Positions 6,930-15,237 are shown, counted from the stretch's first letter. The stretch is 18,736 nucleotides of DNA from Psychrobacter sp. UBA5136 (GCF_002414005.1 NZ_DHYG01000039.1:1-18736); one strand, 5' to 3'. Translations and numbers: made by a program. Notes: generated by a model from the letters alone, not told the origin.

Positions 6930-7907
6930 TTAAGGCTTTAGCAATACCTTACCATTTTTACCTGACTGCAAGTTGCCATCGACCGCTTTTTTGATATCCG
7001 CCAAATCAAACACCGCCTCCACAGGCAGATGGAGCTTGCCACTGGTCGCCCGTTCAATCAGCTCGTCTATCAAACGCTGTTTGTTTTCGACACTCATTTC
7101 CTGACTGGTTTTACTGCCCCAAAAGCCTTTTACGGTGGCTTGTTTAAAAATCAAGTGCGTCGGATTTAGCATCATAGGTTTGCCCGACATCGCGCCAAAC
7201 GCGGCAAATGTGCCACCATGACCGAGCAGTGATAATAACTCACCGCTGTTCTCGCCGCCGACAGAATCGACCGCCGCGCTAATTTTATCGTCGCCAATGA
7301 TGGATTTTACTTGCGCTTTCCAGTCGTCATCTTCGGTATTGACATTGTTTTTGATATCAAGCGCTTCAAGCTCTTTGATGGCCTCGCTACTGCGTACGAC
7401 GTTGATGGTTTTTACGCCGCGCGCCGCCGCTAGCATGGCAAGCGATTTGCCGACCGCACCGTTTGCCGCGTTATGAATCAACCATTGGCCGCTTTTTATT
7501 TCTAAAAACTCTAGTAGCATCAAGGCACTAAGCGGCATGGCAATCAATTGCGCCGCCATTTCATCTTTTAAGCTATCAGGGACCGCAAAGACCATATCAG
7601 CTGAGGCGACAAAATACTCCGCCCACGTTGCTTGCACGCTAGCTGCGGCAACGCGTTGGCCAACTTTTAAGTCTTTAACATCACTACCAACGGCGTCGAT
7701 GATACCAAGCGCTTCGCTACCGCCAATGGCTGGCAGCTCAGGTTTAAAGCCGTACTGACCGCGAACGGTGAGGAGGTCGTGGTTGTGGATGGAGGCAAGA
7801 ATGGTTTTGACGCGGACTTCGCCCGCCTTTGGTTCTGGGATAGGACGGTCGCCAAGGCTTAAGACTTCTGTTGGTTTGCCAAATTCGTTATACGTTGCAC
7901 TACGCAT
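6930..7907 (-). CDS. Enoyl-thioester reductase-like MDR protein (paralogue 2)
   Basis: This 325-residue paralogue of the 5866-6846 gene has the same NAANGAVG dinucleotide loop (146-153), NPTHLIFKQ motif and KGFWG, and likewise lacks zinc ligands. My hand alignment gives about 214 identities over 325 positions. Conservation is highest at the N-terminus, around the nucleotide loop and at DSVGG/LLSLLGHGG. The segments around residues 101-115 and near KGFWG, which help shape the substrate pocket in this fold, differ most, so different substrate choice is plausible. The start is supported by AAAAGGA (7914-7920). It is the first gene of the reductase run and its upstream gap carries a candidate promoter. 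Function beyond NAD(P)H-dependent double-bond or quinone reduction is not predictable. Confidence 0.87.
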   Translation of the reverse strand: MRSATYNEFGKPTEVLSLGDRPIPEPKAGEVRVKTILASIHNHDLLTVRGQYGFKPELPAIGGSEALGIIDAVGSDVKDLKVGQRVAAASVQATWAEYFVASADMVFAVPDSLKDEMAAQLIAMPLSALMLLEFLEIKSGQWLIHNAANGAVGKSLAMLAAARGVKTINVVRSSEAIKELEALDIKNNVNTEDDDWKAQVKSIIGDDKISAAVDSVGGENSGELLSLLGHGGTFAAFGAMSGKPMMLNPTHLIFKQATVKGFWGSKTSQEMSVENKQRLIDELIERATSGKLHLPVEAVFDLADIKKAVDGNLQSGKNGKVLLKP

Positions 7908-7978
7908 GATAAATCCTTTTTTTAATTGTTAAGTTTTTTCAAATATTTTTTAACGAGCGAATTAATTTGCAGCCATTA

Positions 7979-8008
7979 ACCATAACAAACCCTGCTAACT
8001 GGTCACAA
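7979..8008 (-). promoter_or_regulatory. Candidate promoter for the reductase operon
   Basis: On the minus strand TTGTGA (8003-8008) and TATGGT (7979-7984) are spaced 18 bp apart, each matching four of six consensus bases, about 70 bp upstream of the start at 7907. It is a weak match in an AT-rich spacer; read-through from the GDYXXLXY gene 146 bp upstream is an alternative. Confidence 0.3.
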
Positions 8009-8053
8009 TATTACTTTGGTTAAGGAAGGTTGACTGCGATAATTTAGCAGCTT

Positions 8054-8698
8054 TTAGTTGGCACTATTAGCAGTCTGTTTTGTAGCAGTTTGATTTGGAC
8101 TAATGACTTTAAAATCGTTGTCCACCAAGTTGGTCAATAGTGGCTCACCTTTAGCATTGACCCGAAACAGCCCATATTCTGCTGCTGTAAAAGCCTCGCC
8201 ATGACCCTCTTGGAAGAAAAAAGCATTGGTCGCCAGTTGCATTCTGCCATTACGGATACGGTAATAAATAGCCATCTCATTAGAGGCTAGATTTTTAGGC
8301 TCATTAGCTGTCTGATCGGCTGTTCGATTATTAGCCGCTAAGCGCACGAACTGGCCGACATTATGTTTGTCTAAAGCAACAATCACATAACCTTCCTCAT
8401 TAGTAGGATAGCTACCAGGGTCTTTATTTAAGGCGGCAAATACATCACGCTCTAGCGCATAGCTAAGCGTCATATAATCGCCTTGCATAAAGCCGCGCGG
8501 ATCAACGGGCGCGAGTGCTAATAACACCGTATCGCCAATCGCAAGATGGTTTTCGTATTTTGCGATATTTCTCGTCACTACCCCCAATACGAGCGCCAAG
8601 CCAAGGAGGGCAATAATAATCGTGACGGCTGGTTTTTGTAGCCAGTGGCCATTTGGTGCGTCTTCAATCAAGCGTTTGGTCAAAATTTTATTGTTCAT
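8054..8698 (-). CDS. GDYXXLXY-domain membrane protein
   Basis: This 214-residue protein has one N-terminal membrane helix (about 24-42) and a soluble, probably periplasmic domain with the family's hallmark motif, here VDPRGFMQGDYMTLSY, with GDYMTLSY at 73-80. A second conserved-looking block, ATNAFFFQEGHGEAFTAAEYG, has the FFFQEG core near residue 160. The family's function is not established. The start codon overlaps the stop of the upstream DUF2157-DUF4401 gene in an ATGA (8695-8698), and AGGAG (8707-8711) lies inside that gene, so the two are translationally coupled. Tight pairing of these families is common as far as I recall and suggests one complex. The C-terminal tail is threonine/asparagine-rich and probably disordered. 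Confidence 0.88.
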   Translation of the reverse strand: MNNKILTKRLIEDAPNGHWLQKPAVTIIIALLGLALVLGVVTRNIAKYENHLAIGDTVLLALAPVDPRGFMQGDYMTLSYALERDVFAALNKDPGSYPTNEEGYVIVALDKHNVGQFVRLAANNRTADQTANEPKNLASNEMAIYYRIRNGRMQLATNAFFFQEGHGEAFTAAEYGLFRVNAKGEPLLTNLVDNDFKVISPNQTATKQTANSAN

Positions 8699-10983
8699 GA
8701 CAGACGCTCCTGATTGTCGCTAGCACTTGGTTTTATATGCGCAAAATAGCTTTTAATAAGCCGCCAGCGCAGCAGTAATAGCGCGATAGCGATGACAAGC
8801 ATGGAGGCAGATTTGAGCAATAAAGAGGTATCAAGCTGATAATAATACCAAAAAATATAACCGACCAAGGCAATGATGCCCAGTCCTAAGAGCACGCGTT
8901 GGCTATTGGCAGTGGCGATAATGATAATAAGGCTAGTGGCCAATAAGCCTGAGACATAAATGGAGGCCACGCCAAGGATGATAATCGCGGCGCTAATCAG
9001 TAGTCCCGCTGTTGGTAGTAATTTGATGTGATAGCGCTTAAGAATAAGATAAGCAGCATACAGGCTGGCAAGGGTTAATAGCCCTTGTGCTAGGTAGTAG
9101 TTATAGCTAAAGGCTTCACCATAACTGTTAAGGTTATCAAAGCTATTGCCGTATTCAGCAGCGATAAAATAGACGGAAACAAGGAGCAAAATATAGGCGC
9201 TTGCATAACCAATAGCACGGCTAATATCAAAAAAGCGGGCGCGCCATTTGTGTGAAATAAAAGCAGCGAGCGTATAGCGTTGTAAATGAGCAACGCTGGT
9301 TATCAATGCCAATAATCCTAAGCTGACTTCGGATAAGTGATAGTAAATTAATAAGTAAAATAGGCAGACTAAAGCCAAGGTCGCGCTCAATAAACGATAG
9401 ATAAAATTGGGCATTACAACCGTCATAAACAGTTGTACAAGGAGCAATAGCAGTATATTGAGTGGCTCTGCCATCTCACTCGCCAGTAAAGCGTAGGCAA
9501 TATAACCTTGACCTGCTAGCGTAATCGCAAAGGCTAAGCTGCTCCAAAAAGGGCTGTGGCGTATACGCGCGTTATAAAGTAAGCATCCGCCAATAATGCT
9601 TAATAGTGCGCCAATAATAAATACCGCTAGCGTACTATCTAGCAAACCGGTGCTGTCTAATAATAAGGTTAAAAATCCGATAAAAAATAGGCTAGCTAAT
9701 ATACCACTCATGCCAAAAAGTAAGCTGATAAACCAAGGGCTACGCGCTGCAGATGCGGCATTATTTAAAAGCTTATCACTGACATTTTGCGTATCGATGA
9801 GTCCCTGCTGTTGTAATAGCAAAATCTCGGGCTGCTTCTCGTTATGGTTGATACATTGTTCATCACTGCTCCCCTTAATGATAGAAGAAGCAATATCATC
9901 GCTCTTGACACGGGTAATTTTACTTAGCCACATGACTGCCGCCGAGCTCATAGCAATAAGTAGCAAGGCTAATATCAAAAAACCAGCCGTTTTTAAGTCA
10001 TGCAATAACCATTTACTGACCCAAAACATCACCACAGTAATGACAGAAAATGATAAATAAGTCAGCATAAGCAAATCAACACGGCGCTGATAAAACTGCC
10101 AAAGCATAAAGCCGCACCAACCTAACCATAAGACGATAGCGATAGACGTTGTCCAGATATCGCCATTATCAAAGACCGTGACAATCGCTAAATAGGTGAT
10201 AAAAAACGTGGTTAATAAACCGACAACATCAGTGCTCCAGTGCAAATTGGATTTGGTTTGAGCACTGTTTATTTGCGCAGGGGATTTTTTAGGGATAACA
10301 CGATGAAACAAATGGGGAGTGGAAAAGGGCGTTTTATTATCGAGACCAATCAGCCAACTATAAAATGCCCCAAGATTAAATAGCGCAAGGATGGCTACTT
10401 GAAAGACATTTTGCACGTTATGGTTGATAAATTGCAGATTGGCGACATTCAAATAAAGAAGCAAAAAAGCATTGACTAGCCCAAGCCACAGCAGCCACAG
10501 CGCAGGGAAACGTGCAATCACGACCCAAGGCGTAATCAATAGCGCCCAAGCAAAGAAAAGCTGCCATGTATCCGCACCCGTTTGATAGACCTGCCCAAAT
10601 AGCGCCAGCAGACTGCCTGTAATAATACTAGCGATAAGCAATAACAGCTGACGAATCAGTTGAAATCGTTGTCTAAACTGCCTATTTTGTCTAAGTGGCC
10701 TAAAAGACAGTGTCACGTAAAGTGCGATGGTAATCACCAGCGCTACTTCTACCAAGGCAAATTTACCCATCTTGCCCATGTGTTGCCAATTGTAGGCGAT
10801 AAAAAACATTAGGGATAAGACCAGTGCTACCGCGCCAATAATCAGCAGCGCTTTATCAAAAAACTCTAACCACATGCGCTTGCTAGGATAGACTTCTAAG
10901 TATGTTGCTGCTGCCTCGGCATTTTTAAGAGGTAAGATATCTTGCTGTAGTAACTGCTCGATAGTACGCCGTGATTGGCTCAT
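8695..10983 (-). CDS. DUF2157-DUF4401 fusion polytopic membrane protein
   Basis: This 762-residue inner-membrane protein has many hydrophobic helices. Residues about 8-150 look like DUF2157: a soluble helical start, then a hydrophobic helix from about 40 ending in FFIAYNWQHMGK. A polar loop around 365-410 divides the protein. From P416 (SPWFISLLFGMSGILASLFF) to about 745 it looks like DUF4401. In many bacteria these two domains are encoded by separate neighbouring genes, so the single chain reads as a fusion; this is recollection and inference. The ribosome site AGAGG (10989-10993) lies 5 bp before the ATG. The downstream GDYXXLXY gene overlaps by 4 bp. No catalytic motif is recognisable and the role is unknown. 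It is divergent from oppA across a 489-bp spacer. Confidence 0.85.
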   Translation of the reverse strand: MSQSRRTIEQLLQQDILPLKNAEAAATYLEVYPSKRMWLEFFDKALLIIGAVALVLSLMFFIAYNWQHMGKMGKFALVEVALVITIALYVTLSFRPLRQNRQFRQRFQLIRQLLLLIASIITGSLLALFGQVYQTGADTWQLFFAWALLITPWVVIARFPALWLLWLGLVNAFLLLYLNVANLQFINHNVQNVFQVAILALFNLGAFYSWLIGLDNKTPFSTPHLFHRVIPKKSPAQINSAQTKSNLHWSTDVVGLLTTFFITYLAIVTVFDNGDIWTTSIAIVLWLGWCGFMLWQFYQRRVDLLMLTYLSFSVITVVMFWVSKWLLHDLKTAGFLILALLLIAMSSAAVMWLSKITRVKSDDIASSIIKGSSDEQCINHNEKQPEILLLQQQGLIDTQNVSDKLLNNAASAARSPWFISLLFGMSGILASLFFIGFLTLLLDSTGLLDSTLAVFIIGALLSIIGGCLLYNARIRHSPFWSSLAFAITLAGQGYIAYALLASEMAEPLNILLLLLVQLFMTVVMPNFIYRLLSATLALVCLFYLLIYYHLSEVSLGLLALITSVAHLQRYTLAAFISHKWRARFFDISRAIGYASAYILLLVSVYFIAAEYGNSFDNLNSYGEAFSYNYYLAQGLLTLASLYAAYLILKRYHIKLLPTAGLLISAAIIILGVASIYVSGLLATSLIIIIATANSQRVLLGLGIIALVGYIFWYYYQLDTSLLLKSASMLVIAIALLLLRWRLIKSYFAHIKPSASDNQERLS

Positions 10984-11011
10984 GACCGCCTCTGATTAAA
11001 AACAGTTTTAG

Positions 11012-11039
11012 GCTATCTTAGCTTTTTTTATAAGATAGC
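11012..11039. repeat. Perfect 9-bp inverted repeat, possible operator
   Basis: GCTATCTTA (11012-11020) and TAAGATAGC (11031-11039) are perfect inverted arms around a 10-nt loop containing seven T. Neither strand has a T-run after the hairpin, so a terminator is unlikely. It lies 29-56 bp upstream of the DUF2157-DUF4401 start, where a regulator site or a 5' UTR hairpin would act on that operon. Confidence 0.55.
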
Positions 11040-11129
11040 GTTGTCTTTATTAAGAGTAGATCAAACGGACTAAATGAAGACACCCATCAGTTTTAATAAG
11101 CTTGAATAAAATCCGGATACAATTAGTAA

Positions 11130-11150
11130 CATCAAAATAGCCATTTGATG
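11130..11150. repeat. 7-bp inverted repeat in the oppA upstream region
   Basis: CATCAAA (11130-11136) and TTTGATG (11144-11150) form a perfect interrupted palindrome with a 7-nt spacer, about 145 bp upstream of the oppA promoter candidate. The dyad is the kind of site bound by a dimeric regulator; no regulator gene is adjacent. Confidence 0.35.
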
Positions 11151-11293
11151 AGTGGTAAGTTTCTATGATAAAAAGCATAAAATCTGTGCAAAAAATTATA
11201 AATTCGTAGATTTTTTAATCTTTTTTACTTATTTATATCATCAGGCCTAGAATGATGTCCTGTTCATCACTATGGATATGAGTCCAAATACTG

Positions 11294-11322
11294 TTGACAT
11301 TGATAACTTTTTTTATTATTAC
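11294..11322 (+). promoter_or_regulatory. Candidate sigma70 promoter of oppABCDF
   Basis: A consensus TTGACA (11294-11299) is followed after 17 bp by TATTAC (11317-11322). An alternative -10, TATTAT at 11314-11319, is closer to consensus but only 14 bp away. The transcript would have a leader of about 145 nt before the oppA ATG. Confidence 0.5.
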
Positions 11323-11472
11323 TGTTAAATATAGTTTTCTGTACTGTATGAATTTTAGGCATAAGTCATTACTGATTTAGACCTTTAACAACATAACCAA
11401 TAGACACTAAACTTAAATGGACTTAATAAAAGACGAGGCGAACGGCCTGTCTTCTTCCCGCTAGGATGCCAT

Positions 11473-13146
11473 ATGAGCCTCAACCCTATTTCTCTTCGCA
11501 CTACCGTATTTTTACCCACTTCTCTCGCTCTTGCTATGTTTATGACAGGCTGTAGTGATAATACGGCAACTGATAATAATGCCAGCTCGTCAGCCAATAT
11601 TGATCCAAACGTATTAGCGGACACTCAAGAGATGGTCATTAATAATGGCACAGAGCCTGAGTCGCTTGACCCCCATAAAGTATCTGGAGTTCCTGAATCT
11701 AACATTGGTCGCCAGTTATTTGAAGGTTTGACCAACACAGATGCAGATGGCAAAACGATACCAGGAATGGCAACCAAGTGGGAAAGTACCGATAATAAAG
11801 TTTGGACCTTTAAATTGCGTGATGCTAAATGGTCAAATGGTGATCCAGTCACGGCACAAGACTTCGTCTATAGCATGCGCCGACTGGTCGATCCAAATAC
11901 CGCGTCCCCCTATTCAAGCTATTTAGTTGATGCCAAAGTAGTTGGTGCTGATAAAATCGTTGAAGGCGCGGCTGGTATTGATACGCTTGGTGTAAAGGCG
12001 ATTAACGATAAAACCTTGCAAGTGACTTTATCAGAGCCCGTTCCCTACTTTCCAGACATGCTGATTCATAACTCAGTCAAGCCTGTCCATCAAAAAACGG
12101 TCGAAGCTTTCGGTGATAAATGGACAGACCCTAGCAATATTGTGGTCAATGGACCTTATAAAGTCAGTAAATGGCAGATTAATGATGAACTCGTTTTGAC
12201 GCGTAATCCTTCTTATTATGACGATGCCAATACAAAACTCGATACCATCACGATACTACCAATTCCTTCTAGCACTACCGATGTAGCGCGCTATCAGGCC
12301 GGTGAAGTCGATGTCACCTATAATGAAATTCCAACCGAGCAATTTGCTTCCTTGAAGAAACAAAACGGCGATGAGCTCAGAATCTCACCTTATCTTTGTA
12401 CTTATTATTATGAGTTTAATACCGTCAAACCTCCTTTTGATAATCCAAAAGTACGCCGCGCCTTAGCTTTAGCTTTAGATCGCGATACCATCGCAGACAA
12501 AGTGATCGGTCAAGGCCAAACGGCAGCTTATCAGCTCACCCCTAAGGCGACTAACGGAAAGGTATTAAATACCCCAGAGTGGTCGACTTGGGACAAAGAG
12601 AAGCGCATTAAAGAGGCCAAAAAACTGCTGAATGAAGCAGGCTATAACGAAAATAATCCGCTTGCCTTTGAGCTCCTTTACAACACCAATGACAACCATA
12701 AAAAGGTAGCGGTAGCAGCCACTTCACTATGGAAGCAAGCGCTAGGGTTCGTCGATGTGACTTTGACTAATAAAGAGTGGAAAACCTATCTTGATACCCG
12801 CCGAAATGGTAATTATCAAATTGCTCGAGCTGGTTGGTGTGCTGATTACAACGAACCTTCGGCCTTTTTGAATATCGCCAAATCTGATAATAGTGGCAAC
12901 TATGGCAAGTATGCTAGTGCCAATTTTGACAGTCTGATGGCGCAAACGCTAAAAGCGGGTGTATCACCTGAGCAGCGTGCAAGCTTGTATCAAAAAGCGG
13001 AAGCGCAGCTTGATCAAGATATGGGGCTACTTAACATCTATCATTATGTTAGCCCTCGTTTAGTCAAACCTTATGTTATCGGCTTCTCAGATAAAGATCC
13101 TTTAGGTAATTGGCAAGGTAAAGATATCTCTATTGCTAAGCATTAA
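11473..13146 (+). CDS. oppA: Oligopeptide ABC transporter, substrate-binding lipoprotein OppA
   Basis: The 557-residue family-5 solute-binding protein captures peptides and hands them to OppBC. The N-terminus has a hydrophobic signal ending in a lipobox (FMTGC, with C27 as the lipidated residue), so this OppA is predicted to be membrane-anchored, whereas the E. coli protein is free in the periplasm. The SBP_bac_5 start EPESLDPHKVSGVPESNI is present. LCTYYYEFN (C309) and GWCADYNEP (C456) match the disulfide pair and peptide-site surroundings of E. coli OppA; the cysteines are 147 residues apart, almost the E. coli spacing. The ribosome site TAGGA (11462-11466) stands 6 bp before the ATG. It is the first gene of the opp operon. 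A peptide rather than nickel or haem ligand is favoured by the full oppBCDF set that follows. Confidence 0.95.
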   Translation: MSLNPISLRTTVFLPTSLALAMFMTGCSDNTATDNNASSSANIDPNVLADTQEMVINNGTEPESLDPHKVSGVPESNIGRQLFEGLTNTDADGKTIPGMATKWESTDNKVWTFKLRDAKWSNGDPVTAQDFVYSMRRLVDPNTASPYSSYLVDAKVVGADKIVEGAAGIDTLGVKAINDKTLQVTLSEPVPYFPDMLIHNSVKPVHQKTVEAFGDKWTDPSNIVVNGPYKVSKWQINDELVLTRNPSYYDDANTKLDTITILPIPSSTTDVARYQAGEVDVTYNEIPTEQFASLKKQNGDELRISPYLCTYYYEFNTVKPPFDNPKVRRALALALDRDTIADKVIGQGQTAAYQLTPKATNGKVLNTPEWSTWDKEKRIKEAKKLLNEAGYNENNPLAFELLYNTNDNHKKVAVAATSLWKQALGFVDVTLTNKEWKTYLDTRRNGNYQIARAGWCADYNEPSAFLNIAKSDNSGNYGKYASANFDSLMAQTLKAGVSPEQRASLYQKAEAQLDQDMGLLNIYHYVSPRLVKPYVIGFSDKDPLGNWQGKDISIAKH

Positions 13147-13173
13147 TAAGTAAATAGCTAAAACCCTAGTGGA

Positions 13174-13206
13174 CGCTATAAAGAAGACGGATTCTGACTT
13201 ATAGCG
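13174..13206. repeat. 8-bp inverted repeat after oppA
   Basis: CGCTATAA (13174-13181) and TTATAGCG (13199-13206) are perfect arms with a 17-nt loop, starting 27 bp after the oppA stop. With no T-tract it is not a classical terminator. It may act together with the hairpin at 13226-13244. Confidence 0.5.
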
Positions 13207-13225
13207 CTTACTTATTTGAGTTAAA

Positions 13226-13244
13226 AACGTAGCAAGGCTACGTT
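13226..13244 (+). promoter_or_regulatory. Intercistronic hairpin between oppA and oppB
   Basis: AACGTAGC (13226-13233), loop AAG and GCTACGTT (13237-13244) form a perfect 8-bp stem-loop. With the inverted repeat just before it, it fills much of the 154-bp oppA-oppB gap. In many transport operons such a structure shields the binding-protein mRNA or reduces read-through, so that more OppA than permease is made. It has no T-tract. Confidence 0.65.
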
Positions 13245-13300
13245 GAAAACAAGCACTTGAAAATAGGCATCCTTATAATAGGAACCTTAAAAGAGGCCTT

Positions 13301-14221
13301 ATGCTAAAGCTCATCTTTCGGCGTATTTTGGAAGCCATTCCAACTATGTTTGTTTTAATAACCGTGTCTTTTTTTATGATGCGATTAGCGCCAGGAAGTC
13401 CTTTTACTTCTGAGCGCAGTTTATCCCCCGCGGTACTGGCCAATATCGAAGCTAAGTACAATCTTAATGATCCCATGTGGTTACAGTATGCCCATTATTT
13501 AAAACAATTGGCTTTGGGTGATTTTGGGCCATCATTTAAGTATAAAGACTATACCGTCAACGAGTTGTTATCACAGTCGTTTCCCGTTTCGATGGAGCTT
13601 GGCTTGTATGCTTTTATATTAGCATTGGTATTAGGCTTAATCCTTGGCATCATCGCAGCGCTTAAGCAAAACTCGTGGCTTGATTATATATTGATGGCTT
13701 TTGCGATGACAGGGGTTGTGATACCAAGCTTTGTCAAGGCACCGTTATTGGTACTTATCTTTGCGATTCTCTTGCATTGGCTGCCTGCTGGCGGCTGGAA
13801 TGATGGCGCTCTACGCAACCTCATATTACCAGTCACTGCTCTAGCATTAGCCTACGTCGCTAGTATCGCTCGAATTATGCGTGGCTCGATGATTGAGGTT
13901 ATGAATAGCCAGTATATCCGCACTGCCAAGTCTAAAGGTTTACCCATGCGCAAAATCGTTATAAAGCATGCGCTTAGGCCAGCATTACTACCAGTGATAT
14001 CGTACTTAGGTCCCGCTTTTGTGGGTATTATTACCGGCTCTATCGTTATTGAAACTATCTTTGGTTTGCCTGGCATCGGACAGCTGTTTGTGAATGGCGC
14101 ACTTAACCGTGATTACGGTGTGGTACTTAGTTTGACCATTTTGGTCGGGGTATTAACGATTGCCTTTAATGCGATTGTCGATATTTTATACGCGATAATT
14201 GATCCAAAAATTCAGTATTAA
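13301..14221 (+). CDS. oppB: Oligopeptide ABC transporter permease OppB
   Basis: This 306-residue inner-membrane permease starts directly with a membrane helix (RRILEAIPTMFVLITVSFFM, about 7-26). A periplasmic loop with the LNDPMWLQYAHYL and LGDFGPSF motifs of the DppB/OppB family follows, then five more helices. The cytoplasmic EAA loop that docks on the ATPase is at about 199-231 (EVMNSQYIRTAKSKG at its start). The C-terminal DPKIQY ending is typical. AAGAGG (13289-13294) is the ribosome site. It pairs with OppC to form the channel. It lies 154 bp after oppA, a gap carrying two inverted repeats. Confidence 0.96.
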   Translation: MLKLIFRRILEAIPTMFVLITVSFFMMRLAPGSPFTSERSLSPAVLANIEAKYNLNDPMWLQYAHYLKQLALGDFGPSFKYKDYTVNELLSQSFPVSMELGLYAFILALVLGLILGIIAALKQNSWLDYILMAFAMTGVVIPSFVKAPLLVLIFAILLHWLPAGGWNDGALRNLILPVTALALAYVASIARIMRGSMIEVMNSQYIRTAKSKGLPMRKIVIKHALRPALLPVISYLGPAFVGIITGSIVIETIFGLPGIGQLFVNGALNRDYGVVLSLTILVGVLTIAFNAIVDILYAIIDPKIQY

Positions 14222-14305
14222 TGGCTGGCCAACATGCATTGTTGCGCTTACTGACTACTTCAAAATGACCATCAGATTATCAATTAGATTACTAAAGGGA
14301 CGACT

Positions 14306-15211
14306 ATGAGCCTTCTCGTAGACCAGCCAACCGAGGCTATGAATCTGCCTGTTAAAGAGATTAAAGGCCGTAGCCTATGGCAAGATGCTTGGCGCCGTTT
14401 TTATCAAAACAAAGCGGCTGTGACGAGCTTTTTTATCTTATTACTCGTCGGTATTTTTGTCATATTTATGCCAATGATCGCACCTTTCGGCTACGCAGAA
14501 ACCGACTGGAACTTTATGCAAGCTGCGCCTTCGATAGAAAACAAGCACTATTTCGGTACTGACTCGCTTGGTCGAGACTTACTCGTGCGCACCGCAGTCG
14601 GTGGCCGTATTTCTTTATTGGTTGGTATCGCTGGCGCCACAGTGGCAGTATTGGTCGGAACAGTGTATGGCGCAACGTCAGGCTATCTTGGCGGTAAAGT
14701 CGATATGATTATGATGCGTTTTCTAGAGATTCTAAGCGCCTTTCCATTTATGTTCTTCGTGATTTTGCTAGTGACTATATTTGGCCGTAACCTTATTTTA
14801 ATCTTTGTCGCTATTGGACTGGTGTCTTGGCTTGATGTGGCTCGTATCGTTCGTGGTCAGACACTGAGCCTAAAGAGTAAAGAGTTTATCGAAGCAGCGC
14901 ATGTAGGAGGGGTATCAGGGTTTAATATTATTCTGCGTCATATCGTCCCTAATGTGCTTGGAGTGGTGGTGGTTTATGCCTCTTTACTCGTGCCGACGAT
15001 GATTCTGTTTGAGTCGTTTTTAAGCTTTTTGGGGCTTGGGGTACAAGAGCCGATGACCAGTTGGGGAGCATTACTGCAAGAAGGTTCTCAGACGTTACAA
15101 GTCGCCCCTTGGCAGATTTTGATTCCTTCCGCTTTTTTGGTTATTACTTTATTCTGCTTTAACTTTATCGGCGATGGTCTACGTGATGCGTTTGACCCAA
15201 AAGACCGCTAG
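14306..15211 (+). CDS. oppC: Oligopeptide ABC transporter permease OppC
   Basis: This 301-residue permease has the long cytoplasmic N-terminal tail of the OppC/DppC family (KGRSLWQDAWRRFYQNKAA, about 20-38) before the first helix. A periplasmic stretch with HYFGTDSLGRDL follows, a hallmark of OppC/DppC. The EAA loop lies at about 194-216 with E196-A197-A198 (FIEAAHVGGVSGFN). It ends GDGLRDAFDPKDR, also typical. The ribosome site AAAGGGA (14292-14298) precedes the ATG. The 84-bp gap after oppB shows no clear structure. Confidence 0.96.
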   Translation: MSLLVDQPTEAMNLPVKEIKGRSLWQDAWRRFYQNKAAVTSFFILLLVGIFVIFMPMIAPFGYAETDWNFMQAAPSIENKHYFGTDSLGRDLLVRTAVGGRISLLVGIAGATVAVLVGTVYGATSGYLGGKVDMIMMRFLEILSAFPFMFFVILLVTIFGRNLILIFVAIGLVSWLDVARIVRGQTLSLKSKEFIEAAHVGGVSGFNIILRHIVPNVLGVVVVYASLLVPTMILFESFLSFLGLGVQEPMTSWGALLQEGSQTLQVAPWQILIPSAFLVITLFCFNFIGDGLRDAFDPKDR

Positions 15212-15237
15212 TCAAATATCGCTAAGAGAGCAAGACT

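Larger units (their letters stand above)
10984..11472. other. 489-bp divergent intergenic region
   Basis: This AT-rich spacer lies between the DUF2157-DUF4401 gene (minus) and oppA (plus). It holds a strong inverted repeat at 11012-11039, a second at 11130-11150, an AT-only inverted pair AAAATCT/AGATTTT around 11180-11216, and a TTGACA promoter candidate near 11294. No convincing small gene with a ribosome site was found. The likely oppA leader is about 145 nt long. Confidence 0.6.

Noticed and set aside
9596..10060. 154-residue open frame on the plus strand inside the DUF2157-DUF4401 gene
   Set aside because: It is antisense to a clear membrane protein gene, with no ribosome site or recognisable family; it reflects codon bias of the real gene.
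11180..11230. Terminator formed by AAAATCT and AGATTTT with a T-run
   Set aside because: The stem is almost all A-T with a loop of about 21 nt and there is no gene upstream on the plus strand to terminate.
13257..13279. Internal promoter before oppB (TTGAAA and TATAAT)
   Set aside because: The TATAAT is perfect, but the spacer to TTGAAA is only 11 bp and the hexamer at 17 bp (AAGCAC) does not match.
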